Source: Lithobates sylvaticus (lineage: Eukaryota > Chordata > Amphibia > Anura > Ranidae). Taken from it: a stretch of DNA of 64,000 nt. Below, piece by piece: positions 46,158 to 56,964 of this stretch. The stretch covers positions 405,495,603 to 405,559,602 of the forward strand of contig CM053030.1 of assembly GCA_028564925.1 (NCBI GenBank), given 5' to 3'. A program made the translations under genes and the position numbers. Position 1 is the stretch's first letter; every line of letters starts with the position of its first letter. The notes under the pieces were generated by a model. That model made no database searches. It was not told where the DNA came from and saw only the letters and a list, made by a program, of their open reading frames with translations.

Positions 46158-46394
46158 ATACATAAAACAATGTTTCCGAAATAAACTGATAATTGGCATG
46201 TGCGTATGTATCAACCCCTTTGTTGTGAAGCCCATAAAAAGCTCTGGTGCAACCAATTACCTTCATAAGTCACATAATTTGTGAAATGATGTCCACCTGT
46301 GTGCAATCTAAGTGTCACATGATCTGTCATTACATATACACATCTTTTTGAAAGGCCCCAAAGGCTGCAACACCTAAGCAAGAGGCACCACTAA

Positions 46395-47424
46395 CCAAAC
46401 ACTGCCATGAAGACCAAGGAACTCTCCAAACAAGTAAGGGACAATATTGTTGAGAAGTACAGGGTTAGGTTCTAAAAAAAATATCAAAATCTTTAATGAT
46501 CCCTAGGAGAACCAATCTAGGAGATCAAATCTATCATAACCAAATGGAAATAACATGGCACAACAGCAAACCTGCCAAGAGACGGCTGCACACCAAAACT
46601 CACGGACCGGGCAAGGAGGGCATTAATCAGAGAGGCAGCACAGAGACCTAAGGTAACCCTGGAGGAGCTGGAGAATTCCACAGCAGAGACTGGAGTATCT
46701 GTACATAGACAACAATAAGCCGTACGCTCCATAGAGTTGGGCTTTATGGCAGAGTGGCCAGAAGAAACCCATTACTTTCAGCAAGAAAATGGCACGGTTT
46801 GAGTTTGCGAAAAGGCACGTGGGAGACTCCCAAAATGTATGGAGTAAGGTGCTCTGGTCTGATGAGACTAAAATTAAACTTTTTGGCCATCAAAGAAAAC
46901 TGTCTGGCACAAATCCAACACATCACATCACCCAAAGAACACCATCCCCACAGTGAAACATGGTAGTGGTTGCATCATGCTGTGGGAATGTTTTTCAGCA
47001 GTCGGGACTGGGAAACTGGTCAGAGTTGAGGGAAAGATGGATGCTAAATACAGGGATATTCTTGAGCAAAACCTGTACCACACTGTGTGTGATTTGAGAC
47101 TAGGACGGAGGTTCACCTTCCAGCAGGACAATGACCCCAAACACACTGCTAAAGCAGCATTTGATTAGTTTAAGGGGAAACATGTAAATGTGTTGGAATG
47201 ACCTAGTCAAAGCCCAGACCTCAATCCAATAGAAAATCTGTGGTCAGACATAAAGATTGCTGTTCACAAGCGCAAACCATCCAACTTGAAGGAGCTGGAG
47301 CAGTTTTGCAAGGAGTAATGGGCAAAAATCCCAGTGGTAAGATGTGGCAAGCTCATAGAGACTTATCCAAAGCGACTTGGAGATTTGATACCCCCGCAAA
47401 AGGTGGCTCTACAAAGTATTGACT
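46395..47424 (+). pseudogene. Tc1 transposase remnant
   Basis: Pieces of a DDE transposase appear in more than one frame. An early part includes MARRNPLLSARKWHGLSLRK (46754 on). The LWSDETKI-type block at about 46852-46876 carries the first catalytic Asp. [20 protein letters not shown] and [20 protein letters not shown] (46953-47168) include the second Asp. [10 protein letters not shown] at about 47226-47255 carries the third acidic residue. Frames change between these blocks and a stop follows the second block at 47166. The N-terminal HTH is decayed near 46395-46520. A normal Tc1 transposase is about 340 residues; this one is dead. Confidence 0.9.
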
Positions 47425-47640
47425 TTAGGGGGGTGAATAGTTCTGCACATTAACTTTTCTGTTATTTTGTCCTATTTTGTTTGCGTCACAATAAAAAAAA
47501 AAAAAAAATCTTCAAAGTTGTGGGCATGTTCTGTAAATTAAATGCTGCAACTCCTTAAACAATCCATGATAATTCCAGGTTGTGAGGCAACAAAGCACGC
47601 AAAATGCCAAGGGGCGTGAATACTTTTGTAAGGCACTGTA

Positions 47641-48173
47641 GGTATGTAAAACCTTAATGTGTGCCTATACTTTAAAATCCACTAAGGCACTGCCTCACCC
47701 TGCTCTGCACATGCTCAGTTGCTCTCTTGTCTTGGCACTGTGCCCAAAAATCGGCAGAGGTTGATCAGCTGACGGCTTTAAGATTTACTGTTGCAGAAGG
47801 GGGAAGAAAGCAACAGGAACAACACACACTGTGGAGGGAACACATATTAGGGAGGGAGAAAAGAAAAGCAGGAGAGGTGACAGGACAAACTCTGCTGCCA
47901 GGGAGACACGCGTTAAACCTACGAGGATAGTGTCTTATCCTATCTCTCTGATATTCTCTCCTTTCTCCCTCATGGGCAGCCTGTAAAGCTTCTGTCTGCC
48001 TTCATCTCTCGCTGAGCCAAGATATATAATCAATGCTGGAAATGTACTAATTTTAATTACAGAAAGTTTCCAATAAGGAAGGGACTGCTCCAGGCTTCAA
48101 CAGAATGGCAGCCTGCAGCAAGAAGAAACTGAAGCAGTGTTGGAGGCAATAATGTAATAATTCTAATGTAAAC
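47641..48173. other. Intron 2 sequence, nothing recognised
   Basis: No exon or repeat ends found. Confidence 0.45.
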
Positions 48174-48919
48174 AAGCATCTCCCCGTTCTGCCTAGTGTC
48201 ACTGTCACTGATCATCGGTCCCTGTGATCGGGAGCTATGATCAGTGATGCGTCACACACAGCCCCTCCCCCTAACAGTTAGAATCACTCCCTAGGACATA
48301 CTTAACCCCTTCCTAACCAGCTACTGGTTAACCCCTTCACTGCCAGTGTAATTTTTACAGTAATCAGTGCAATTTTATAGCACTGATCGCTGTAAAAATG
48401 ACAATGGTCCCAAAAATGTGTCAAAATTGTCCAACGTGTCCGCCATAATGTCGCAGTCCCAATAAAAATCGCAGATCGCCGCCATTACTAGTAAAAAAAT
48501 AATACTATTTTGTAGACGCTATAACTTTTGCGCAAACCAATCAATAGACGCTTATTGCAATTTTTTTTTTTTTACCAAAAATATGTAGAATACGTATCGG
48601 CCTAAACTGAGAAAAAAAAAAAACGTTTTTTTTTTTTTATATATTTTTTTGGGGGGATTTATTATAGCAAAAAGTAAAAAATTTGTTTTTTGTTTTTTTT
48701 CTTTCAAAATTGTCACTCTATTTTTGTTTATAGCACAAAAAATAAAAACCGCAGATGTGATCAAAAAAGAAAGCTCTATTTGTGGGGAAAAAAGAACGTC
48801 AATTTTGTTTGGGAGCCACGTCGCACGACCGCGCAATTGTCAGTTAAAGCGACAGTGCCGAATCGCAAAATGTGCTCTGGTCTTTGGCCAGCAAAATGGT
48901 CCAGGGCTTAAGTGGTTAA
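48174..48919 (+). mobile_element. TTAACCACTT-type MITE, left end missing
   Basis: It begins inside the family at AGCATCTCCCCGTTCTGCCT and then follows 36325-37309 block by block to GGGCTTAAGTGGTTAA (TTAA 48916-48919). About 200 bp of the left end are absent. Confidence 0.85.
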
Positions 48920-49479
48920 GCTTCAAAAAAAAAAAAACGGGACCAACGCGTTCTGAGGCTAGAGCTGTTTTGACGCCGACAAAAGCTCAAACGCGCATTA
49001 GCGATGTACCCGCGCTTTTTAGTGTCTGCGTCTTTTAAGCTGTAAAAAATGTTTAGACTCTGAATATGCGGGTGTTGCCTTGGCTGCCGTAAGCTCCCAC
49101 ATCCTCTCTCTCTCTCTCCAAAATGGCACCGTCGCATGATATCAAACGTTTTTTTTTCTTCTTTTTTTCCTTGGCATTGTGGGTAATTTTGGAGTGGAAA
49201 ATGGCAGAGGGATGTCTTTTAAAAAAAGAAGTGCCTTAGCGATAACGCTTAAAAATGCGAATTTTGCAGCCTTCTTTTTTAAAACGTCCGTGTTTATGAG
49301 GCCTTAATAACCAAAAACTTTTTTACAGCTCACAATAAATCTTTATTAAACCTCAAATGTGTATTATTATTATTATTATTATTACTATTTAATTTTTTAT
49401 GTGCATTAATATGGTGTATGTAGGGTCAAAGATGACTGACACTAGCTTTCATTTTGTTCAGATAGCATAAAAAAAATTA
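48920..49479. other. Repeat-like GC/AT mosaic and TAT microsatellite
   Basis: 48940-49310 has the look of a GAGGCCTTA-ended MITE (TTTATGAGGCCTTA near 49294), but a left end is not clear. A (TAT)n run lies at 49362-49385. Confidence 0.35.
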
Positions 49480-49765
49480 AGTCAGCAGCTGCTTCCTTTT
49501 TAATATAAGGGCACTTACCTGTCCAGGATGCCCACAATGTTCTGAGTGGTCCCTGCTGCCTTCTGGGACCTGTGTGTCTCCCAAAAGACCATGGGAAGGG
49601 TGGAGGAGGGGCCGGACATGTCATAGATCGCCGTGTATACTGCGGTGATCTTTTGCCGAAAGTGGGAGAAAATACCTGTATTAGGCAGGTATCTGCTACC
49701 CCCTGAAAGGTACCAGATGTGACACCGGCGGGGGGAGTGGAATCCGGACAGCGGAAGTTCCAAAA
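49480..49765. mobile_element. Decayed TTAA-type MITE just upstream of ngly1 exon 3
   Basis: AGTCAGCAGCTGC, GGGCACTTACCTGTCC, GGGACCTGTGTGTCTCCC and GGACAGCGGAAGTTCC follow the order of the 18819 and 34638 elements. Its right edge is within about 120 bp of the exon 3 acceptor. Confidence 0.6.
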
Positions 49766-49882
49766 CTGCAATCTGTTACATTTTTAGTTTTGGGTTTAAT
49801 ATGGCTTTGAAGTCTTACCAGTAAAATGGCTAGTCCCTGTTATCTTAGCTTGTAACTGATGTAATATTTGTTGATTTTGCAG

Positions 49883-50089
49883 GGGGAGACGCATCTTGTG
49901 TTTCCCAAAAAGGCATCGGTTGACAAACTGCAGAAAGTCAGAGACTGTATAGTATCAGAGAGGAACAAGCGGATGGCGGGGTCAGAGCCGACTTCACCAG
50001 CTGCTTCAAGTACACCACAACCATCCAAACCCAACCCCAGCCTGGCAAACAGACCCCAGCATACAGCAGAGACTCCCTCCAACTACATG
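49883..50089 (+). CDS. ngly1: ngly1 exon 3: end of PUB domain and linker
   Basis: A 207-bp exon (69 codons, phase 0 on both sides) with acceptor TTGTTGATTTTGCAG (to 49882) and donor GTAATG at 50090. It continues the exon 2 frame exactly: FEMGFEE is followed by GETHLVFPKKASV, as in vertebrate NGLY1. Then come DKLQKVRDCIVSERNKRM, the last PUB helix region, and a Ser/Pro/Thr-rich stretch (SEPTSPAASSTPQPSKPNP) that belongs to the poorly conserved linker before the transglutaminase-like catalytic core. The following exons, with the catalytic Cys-His-Asp triad, lie beyond the right edge. An in-frame reading continues past 50089 to a stop in the intron, but the donor and the family length make that irrelevant. 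Confidence 0.95.
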
Positions 50090-50295
50090 GTAATGAGTTT
50101 AAAGGGTGTGATAAAATCTAGTTTTATAGCTACTAAACTGTGTGGTAAATGAAAGTTTGTGTGTGTGTGTATATATTACAGGCTATTTTAGGCTCTATAA
50201 TCAGATAAGAACAGTTCTGGAGGTACATGGAGGGCATAAAAGAATGGATTGTGTTCTCCATATTTCCATAAAATGAGGGCTTCTGTTGGAAGTGG

Positions 50296-50544
50296 GGCAT
50301 GTAGACAGAGCTGCACGATTAATCGTTAAATTGCGATCTCGATTCATCCCCCTCACGATCTATATGCAGCATTTCCCAGATTTTCATTCATGTAACAAGT
50401 GCAGAGAGTTCTCTGCTCACTCTCAGCTGTCAAGTTTTTCACAACATTGTCAGCGCTGGGAGATAACTATAAACAAAGTATCATTTAGTTCTTTTAGAGA
50501 TCAAAGGTATGAAATTCGGTCTGTAAATGAGGGCAGTTAACCAC
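50296..50544. mobile_element. hAT end fragment (AGAGCTGCACGATTAATCG)
   Basis: AGAGCTGCACGATTAATCGT is followed by TAAATTGCGATCTCGATTCA, the usual start of a frog hAT MITE. No second end is present before the next element at 50545. Confidence 0.6.
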
Positions 50545-51360
50545 TTAAAGTGGTTGCAAAGTCAGGATGATAAAACACTGCCCTCCCCTCTGTTTTATCA
50601 AGAGCTATAGCACTATGTGTCCCTTTTTTTTTAATTTATTCAAATTATAAGTACCTTATCTCGCAGCAATAACTTGTCAGTGTTTTTTTCCTCTGCTCTG
50701 TCTTTCCGATTGTAAGGAATGCAAAGGGAGGGTCTAAGATAACCCTCTGACATCAGCCGGTGTTGTATCACTATCCGTCCCCCATCACCAAGTGTCCGAG
50801 GTGTACTGCGCATGCGCAGTACACAGCACGCCCATATTCCGAAAATTGCCGAGGATGAACGGCGCCTGCGCCGTGAGTCCACTTTCAAGCCCCACCATCC
50901 CAGTGGACATAGAGTGTGACCGCTGTGAGATAAGGAATTTATAATTAGAGTTTTAAAGCAACTGACACTTAGTAGTAAAGATCTTGATAAAACAGGGGAC
51001 GCAAGTTATTTTTCAAAGGTATTTCAAGTGACAGTGAAGAGCAGTAAGGGGGGGAGGGGCTGGAGGAGATTGCTCTCACACACACAGGCATCAGAACTGA
51101 CAGGCAGGGAGGGAGGGGAAGAGGCAGAGAGGAGAGAGCAGACAGCGTGATGACAGAGGCACGTAATCTGACCACAGTATCATGGCTCAGGAGCCATGAT
51201 TATCGTGGTTAGTAGAGACAGGGGGGCGCAGCATCAGCCAGGTATTTCACATCATACAAAGGGACAAATTACATGGCACACGCACTGTGCTATTTAATGC
51301 TTTAAAGGAACAGGACAGGATACATTTTTTTTTTGGTGGGGGGGTTTACAAACACTTTAA
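50545..51360. mobile_element. T2-like MITE (816 bp)
   Basis: The left end TTAAAGTGGTTGCAAAG mirrors the right end TTTACAAACACTTTAA, TTAA edged. It has a perfect 24-bp palindrome around TGCGCATGCGCA at 50801-50824. The stretch TGGTGGGG..TGGACATAG-type near 50893-50913 and the TGCGC palindrome region are shared, inverted, with 42474-43145. Confidence 0.85.
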
Positions 51361-51913
51361 AGACTAAATCTTTATTTTTTTGACACTTGTTGCTTACAAT
51401 TTTAAATCCGTATTTGTTGCTAGAAAATCACTTGGAACCCCCAAACATTATACATTTTGTTTTTAGCAGAGAATAAAATGGTGGTTGTTGCAAATCAATG
51501 GTGCAGCGCGGATATACCGCCGGCAAATCGTTTTAGCCCTTTTCCGGATGCTAGCGGGGGAAAAAAAATAGAGCCTGCACCGCCCCAGTGTGAAAGGGGC
51601 CTAAAGGATTTAGTGCCATTTCAGCCTACCTCACTATAACCTGTTTATTCTTTCTGATTGCTCCACAAACTCTTCCCCATAGAAGCTGTTTGCGAAGAAA
51701 TAAGATATAAGAAAACTTTGTTTTCATAGGCTCTCATGTTCTTTGCACTGGCTGTGTGGAAAGCTTTGTGGTTCCATACAGCCCACCTTACTATAACCTG
51801 GCTGGTTAACCTTTCTAGTGATAAATATATAAATACTACTACAAATACCGTAAAGCAGGGATAAGAAACAAAAATCTTTAGTAAAAAACAGCACACATTG
51901 TTAGGCACAGATA
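51361..51913. other. Intron 3 sequence with a MITE end
   Basis: CCAGTGTGAAAGGGGCCTAA at about 51584-51604 looks like a terminal MITE sequence; a matching left end was not found. Confidence 0.4.
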
Positions 51914-52130
51914 TTTAACTCCTTGATCGCCCTAAATGTTAACTCCTTCCCAGCCAGTGTCATTAGTACAGTGACCGCGTGCAGTATTATCACTGATCAG
52001 TGTATTCGTTTCAGTTCGGTTTGGTGATGTCAGTTCCCTCCCAGCATCAGTTAGTGTCAGATTGTCTGCCCCACTATCGCAGTCCTATTATTATAAGTCG
52101 CTGTTTACCGCCAATGCTAGTAATGTGTGT
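51914..52130 (+). mobile_element. TTAACCACTT-type MITE, internal piece
   Basis: TTAACTCCTTCCCAGCCAGT and the GTCATTAGTACAGTGACC to TAAGTCGCTGTTTACCGCC series match the central part of this family. The right terminus of such an element appears 3 kb further on, at 55125-55231, beyond a Tc1 insertion. Confidence 0.6.
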
Positions 52131-53429
52131 ATGTATGTGTGTGTATATAATATACAGTTTGTAGACCTAAACCAACTTTAGACTGCTTTCACACTGAGGA
52201 GTTTTTCAATCGCTTTTGCGTTAAAAACAGCGCCTCAAACGCTAAAGTAAAATGCTTCCCTTAAAAATAAATTAATGTATTCACACTGGGGAGTTGCGCT
52301 AACGTTGTGGTAAAAAAAAATCCTGCTTGAAGCAATTTTGGAGCCCCAAAAATGCACCTTCCCATTGAAAGCGGCAAAAACGATGGGTGCTTGGTGTGGT
52401 TTTTGGGTCACGTGTCTTTTGAGTCACGTCACGTGTTCGCCCTGTAATCAACAGAACTAATAGAGAAAAATCTCAGCCACCGCACACCATACAAGCCCAA
52501 CATGGAATAAGTGATAGCAGCCTCCATCCAGGCCATGTCCCTCAACATATTTCGCCCCACCCTCGGGACTTAGTCATGGAGGTAATATTAATTTAATAGC
52601 AAGATAAATTTAAAATACTGCTTTTATTAATAAAGCTACTATATGCAATCACAAGGGTACCATTCTTCCTGGTTTTACGCCACTTTTGTTCCGCGATCCC
52701 TCAGGCTCCGTCCTACACGTTATACCATGCACCACGTGACTTAATCAGGGGAAGAATGGTACACCTGTGAATGCATAGTATTAATGTAAGCAGTATTTTA
52801 ATGGTAATAAAGCATTCCTTTTACAATACTACACTATAGGGGGCATCCTGTTTATTTTAACATGGCGTGGAAGTAACCATACGTCACGTGGGTAAGATGC
52901 CCTTAAAGAACCCAGCATCCTATTACCCTGGAGGAACACCTGTTTGGATATGAGCGATCTAGTGAGTAGAAGGCTACACTACAGGTTCACGGAGGACCCT
53001 GGTACATGATATTGACTGGAGAGAACCAAGCTGGATGTGATTTTACAGATGTTGTATATCGCACCATTAAGGTGAGGGCACTGAGAGCACAGTGGTGATT
53101 GGGAAGAGTTGTTTTAGAAGCATATGAAGATTTTTGGATGTGAATCTCACATTATGCACTTTTGCTGAACTGTCATTTTTATGAACTGATTTATTACAAA
53201 CACTTGGTGTGTATGAAGTACATTATTATGTTGGTACTTAGTTGTTCCTCATGATATTTCACATTTATAATTTTGAGATTGGCAGCGTAGCACACATTTA
53301 CGATATTTTATTCATGAATTTTGTGCATGCAGCAACCCACAGGTTATTATTTGGTTAATTTATTAGGTTTATGTTTATAATTTGAGGGTTATCACTTGTG
53401 GTAGGGCAGGCGTTACTCACTAATTCAAT
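52131..53429. repeat. Unassigned repeat-like DNA with a GAAA-box module
   Basis: 52185-52400 contains a CTTTCACACTGAGGAG-type MITE end. 52470-52580, read on the minus strand, has ATGACTAAGTCCC, GAGGGTG, GGGGCGAAATATGTTG, which resembles a decayed form of the hammerhead-like box. No ORF. Confidence 0.4.
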
Positions 53430-53748
53430 TAGGTCCATATATATTTGGACACAGGCACAATTTTAGATATTTTTTTTCGGGTATTTATCAAAACATATTG
53501 AAGCTATAGTTGGGTATATAATGGATATGGGCTGAAAGTGCACACTCTCAGGTTTAAATTGAGGGTATGTACAGCCAAATCAGAGGAAGGGTGTACAAAT
53601 TACAGCTCTCAAGAATATCCACCAACCACCTCCCCCCCCCCCCCCCACCCCCACCCTTTTTTTCAAGGGACCAAAAGTATTTGGACAATTGATTTAAAAG
53701 CTGTTTCATGGCCAGGTGTGGGCTACTTCTTCGTTATTTCTTCATCAT

Positions 53749-54113
53749 TTAGGCTGGCCATACATGGTTGAATTTTGAAAATCAGAAAATTTGTGCGTTT
53801 TGTGATTCGATGGTGCCACCATTGATTTCGAAATTCGGCCAACCAAGCCTTCAATTTCACCTCATGTTGCTATAGAAAATAATTTTCGTGATTGGGAATC
53901 TTCTTTTCTTGCACATTTCTTTTTCGATTACATTTCTCGCACAATTCTCCCATCATTGATTAAAAAATACTCCGAATACTCAAATTTGATTGCCGCATGA
54001 AAATCGTCTGTTGCTGCAGCCCACTAATGGTGCGAAATACGAACGAAAATTCTTAGATAAGATTTTCTAAAGAAAATTCTTTCAAAATTCGACCCATATA
54101 TGGGCCTGCCTTA
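53749..54113. mobile_element. PIF/Harbinger-type MITE (359 bp), TTA TSD
   Basis: The ends GGCTGGCCATACATGG and (inverted) GGCAGGCCCATATATGGG are flanked by TTA at 53749-53751 and 54111-54113. Removing it rejoins the Tc1 phrase TCATCATTTAGGCAGGTAAA. A 3-bp TWA duplication is the Harbinger hallmark. Confidence 0.8.
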
Positions 54114-54189
54114 GGCAGGTAAAAGGTCTTAAGTTGATTCTAAGTGTGGTATTTGCATTTGGGATCTATTGCTGTTAACCTACATCATA

Positions 54190-54650
54190 CGTTCAAAAGA
54201 GCTGTCTATGCAAGTGAAACGGGCCATTGTAAGGCTTCAAAAAACAAAATCTGAGCAATAGCAGCAACATTAGGTGTGGCCAAATCAACAGTTTGGTATA
54301 TTCTAAGAAGAATATTCTCAAAAGAATGCACCTGGTGAGCTCTGCAACATAAAAAGGCCTGGACGTACATGGTAGACAACAGTGGTGAATGATCGCAGGA
54401 TCCTCTATATGGTAAAGAAAAACCCGTTCACAACATCCAGACAAGTAAAGGACACTCTCCCGGAGGTAGGCGTATCATTGTCAAAGTCTACAATCAAGAG
54501 AAGACTTCCCAAGAGCAAATACAGAGGGTTCACCACAAGGTGCAAACCATTCATAAGCCTGAAGAATAGAAAAGCATTAGACTTTGCCAAAAAAACACCT
54601 AAAAAAAAAGCCAGACCAGTTTTGCAAAAGCATTCTTTGGATGGATGAAA
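54190..54650 (+). pseudogene. Tc1 transposase N-terminal remnant
   Basis: The open stretch 54382-54648 encodes MVNDRRILYMVKKNPFTTSR, then QVKDTLPEVGVSLSKSTIKR and RLPKSKYRGFTTRCKPFISL, the second helix-turn-helix region and AT-hook area of a Tc1 transposase. The first HTH (ELSMQVKRAIVRLQKTKSEQ-like) is in another frame at about 54200-54260. The catalytic DDE part is mostly deleted; only a decayed stretch (54650-54900) is left. Confidence 0.85.
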
Positions 54651-55124
54651 CTAAAATGAATAGAAAAAAAAATGTTTATTGATGGCATGTGCATGCATGG
54701 CTTCCATGGCACTGGGTCATTGGTCATAGGTTTATTGATGATGTGACAGAAGCAGCCGGATGAATTCTGCAGTGTGTAGAAATATACTGTAAGCCCAGAT
54801 TCAGCCAAATGCAAGTTGATTGAACGGCGTTTCACAGTAAAGATGCACAATGATCCAAAACGCACTGCAAAAGCAACCCAGGAATTAATTTGTTCAATTA
54901 CATTTGAGACCCTGAAAATGAGGGGGGGGGCTGTTTATAAAAATGGTTGCAGTTTCTAAGATTTGTACTTGATATTTATGTTAAACCCTTTGAATTTAAG
55001 CTGAAAGTCTGCACTTCAAATTCATTTGGATTGTTTTATTTTAATTTTATTCTGGTGGCATACAGAGCCAGACGTATGAAAATTGTGCCTGTGTCCAAAT
55101 GTGTATATGGACCTAACTGTATAT

Positions 55125-55231
55125 AAAGTGTTGCATCATCGTGCAATTACCAGTTAAAGTAGCCCAGAGCTAAATGGCAAAAAATGGCCGTCTTGAAGGG
55201 GGCAAAAACTTTCCAGAACTGAGGTGGTTAA
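55125..55231 (+). mobile_element. TTAACCACTT-type MITE, right end
   Basis: CGTGCAATTACCAGTTAAAG to CAGAACTGAGGTGGTTAA (TTAA 55228-55231) is the right terminus of the family, separated from its body (51914-52130) by later insertions. Confidence 0.6.
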
Positions 55232-55304
55232 CTGCTGAAACATCTGTAGACTGTGAAGTGACTTTTTAGCACAAAAAAAAATATCTGTACGCTCTGAAAG
55301 AAGA

Positions 55305-55471
55305 CGCTACAACAGGGGTAGGCAACCTCGGGCCTCCAGCTGTTTTGAAACTACAAGTCCCACGAGACATTGCAAGACCCTAACATTCGCAGGCATGACT
55401 CCTAGAGGCATGATAATATTTGTTGTTTCACCACAGCTGGAGGGACAAGGTTGGCTACCCCTGTGCTACAA
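55305..55471. mobile_element. hAT-type MITE (151 bp), 8-bp TSD with one mismatch
   Basis: CAGGGGTAGGCAACCTCGG and AAGGTTGGCTACCCCTG are inverted ends (element 55313-55463). The flanks CGCTACAA (55305-55312) and TGCTACAA (55464-55471) match at 7 of 8. Internal ACTACAAGTCCCACGA is typical of this MITE family. Confidence 0.88.
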
Positions 55472-55693
55472 GGTGCTTGGCTTTTATTTGGGAGCCAATC
55501 TATTGCCTATGCACCCAGGAGTAGCCCTGAAACCAGAGGTATTGTATATGATTGGGAATCCTCATCTTCCCCCAAGCTATTTGACAATCCAATGTGGAAT
55601 CTCTATACTGACCAAAAAAGCTCCCAATTTGGGTTGGTATGTGTCCATAGTGAAAGTATTATGTTTGTTTATGCCGGCTTACATCTGAGCATT

Positions 55694-56315
55694 TTAACCA
55701 CTTGCCGTCCGCGCTATAGCCGAATGACGGATACAGCGCGGATCTGAATTTCCGGAAGGCCGTCATATGACAGCCTCCCCTTTGCACGCTCCCCGCACGC
55801 CCCCTGCGATCCCGGCCCCTTACCACGTGATCAGCTGTCAGCCAATGACATCTGATCACGTGTGTAAACAAAAGCTTGGTAATCGTTTTTTTTTTTTTTT
55901 TTCTCCGCACGCTGACAGTGTGAGGAGAAAAAAGACGATCACCGGCTTATGATTATGACATCGGTCCCAAAGAGTAAGGAGGCACATCTGCCTCATCTGT
56001 GCCAATCAGTGCCACCTATCAATGCCAATCATTGCCGCCCTATCGGTGCCCACTAGTACCTGTTTGCAAAATTTTATAACAAAATATAAAAAAATAGAAT
56101 TTAAAAAAAAATTAAAAAATTTTAACAAAAAATTAAAACTGTAGAGGTGATCAAATACCACCAAAAGAAAGCTTTATTTGTGGGAAAAAAAATGATAACA
56201 ATTTCATTTGGGCGCAGTGGACTGCGCAATTGTCATTCAAAGTGCGACAGCACTGACAAAGGAAAATTGGTCTGGACAGGAGGGGGGTTTAAGTGCCCAG
56301 TAAGCAAGTGGTTAA
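55694..56315. mobile_element. TTAACCACTT-type MITE (622 bp)
   Basis: The left end TTAACCACTTGCCGTCCGC and the right end CAAGCAAGTGGTTAA-type (GTAAGCAAGTGGTTAA) are TTAA edged. It contains CAATCAGTGCCACCTATCAA repeats and the CACCAAAAGAAAGCTTTATT block of the family. Confidence 0.88.
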
Positions 56316-56604
56316 GGCCTCATGTACATTGCTGCTGGTAAACTGACGTTTAGGAGCAGTTGGGCATTTTTTTTTTCAGCTGCTCCTGAACTCTCCTCTG
56401 TTATCTTATCAGTACATGTACACAGGGTTTATAGTCGTTTCTAGGCAGTTGAGTTTAGAAGCATTTTTTGGAATTCAAAAAAATGCGTTCAGGAGGGATG
56501 TTCAGAGGCATTTGAAATAGGAACATGTAAGATATGGGAGAAACACAATTTTCACCACATGTTACTGCCTGCATGGGGGAGAGGGAGAGAGAGACTACAT
56601 AGTT

Positions 56605-56964
56605 TTTTTTTTTTTTTTTCTTTCCACTTCAGCAAGAACTTGTTGGGACCAGATCAGAAGCGCCCTCAATTTTTGTCCCTCGTTGTATCTTTACATCATT
56701 GTGGAACTGTTTTTTTTTTTTTTTTTTTTTTTTTAATTGATTTAACACTCGAAAATTTCACAAACATGTTACTCCTTTTGTGGAGCTAGTTATAGGAGCT
56801 CATTAGATGGGGCCTCTCCAGCTCTCTCCATTTCTAATATAGCTCTTCAATCTTATCCACATCCCTTCTCTCCCCATCTCCCCCTTCCCCGCCCGCCCTC
56901 CCTCCCCCCCGCCGCTGGGGTCGCTCCTTTACTCAATGTGTGTTTATATTTGTACATCTCTCTC
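56605..56964 (-). other. L1 3' UTR with G-rich polypurine tract and poly(A)
   Basis: On the minus strand, about 56862-56922 reads as runs of G separated by short A/C spacers (GGGG, GGGGGGG, GGGAGGG, GGGG, GGGGG), a stretch able to form a G-quadruplex. A 24-base A run lies at 56711-56734 and the terminal A tail at 56605-56619. Mammalian L1s also have a G-rich tract in the 3' UTR. Confidence 0.8.

Larger units (their letters stand above)
44576..47640 (+). mobile_element. Tc1-like transposon with two nested insertions
   Basis: The left end CAGTGCCTTGCAAAAATATT (44578) and right end AATACTTTTGTAAGGCACTG (to 47638) are Tc1-type inverted repeats flanked by TA (44576-44577, 47639-47640). The 3061-bp length drops to about 1.64 kb, the usual Tc1 size, once the nested elements at 44670-45236 and 45296-46149 are subtracted. 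The insertions lie upstream of the transposase region. Confidence 0.93.
53430..55121 (+). mobile_element. Tc1-like transposon relic (TTAGGTCCATATATATTTGG ends)
   Basis: TTAGGTCCATATATATTTGG (53429 on) and the right end CCAAATGTGTATATGGACCTAACTGTA are inverted repeats of a Tc1 family whose terminus is normally CAGTTAGGTCC. GTGCCTGTGTCC inside mirrors GGACACAGGCAC. The left tip is damaged. A 359-bp MITE (53752-54110) interrupts it. Part of the transposase gene remains; the second half is reduced to a short stretch. Confidence 0.85.

Noticed and set aside
49868-50152. 94-codon single-exon gene
   Set aside because: It is ngly1 exon 3 read through into the intron; acceptor, donor and family match set the true limits.
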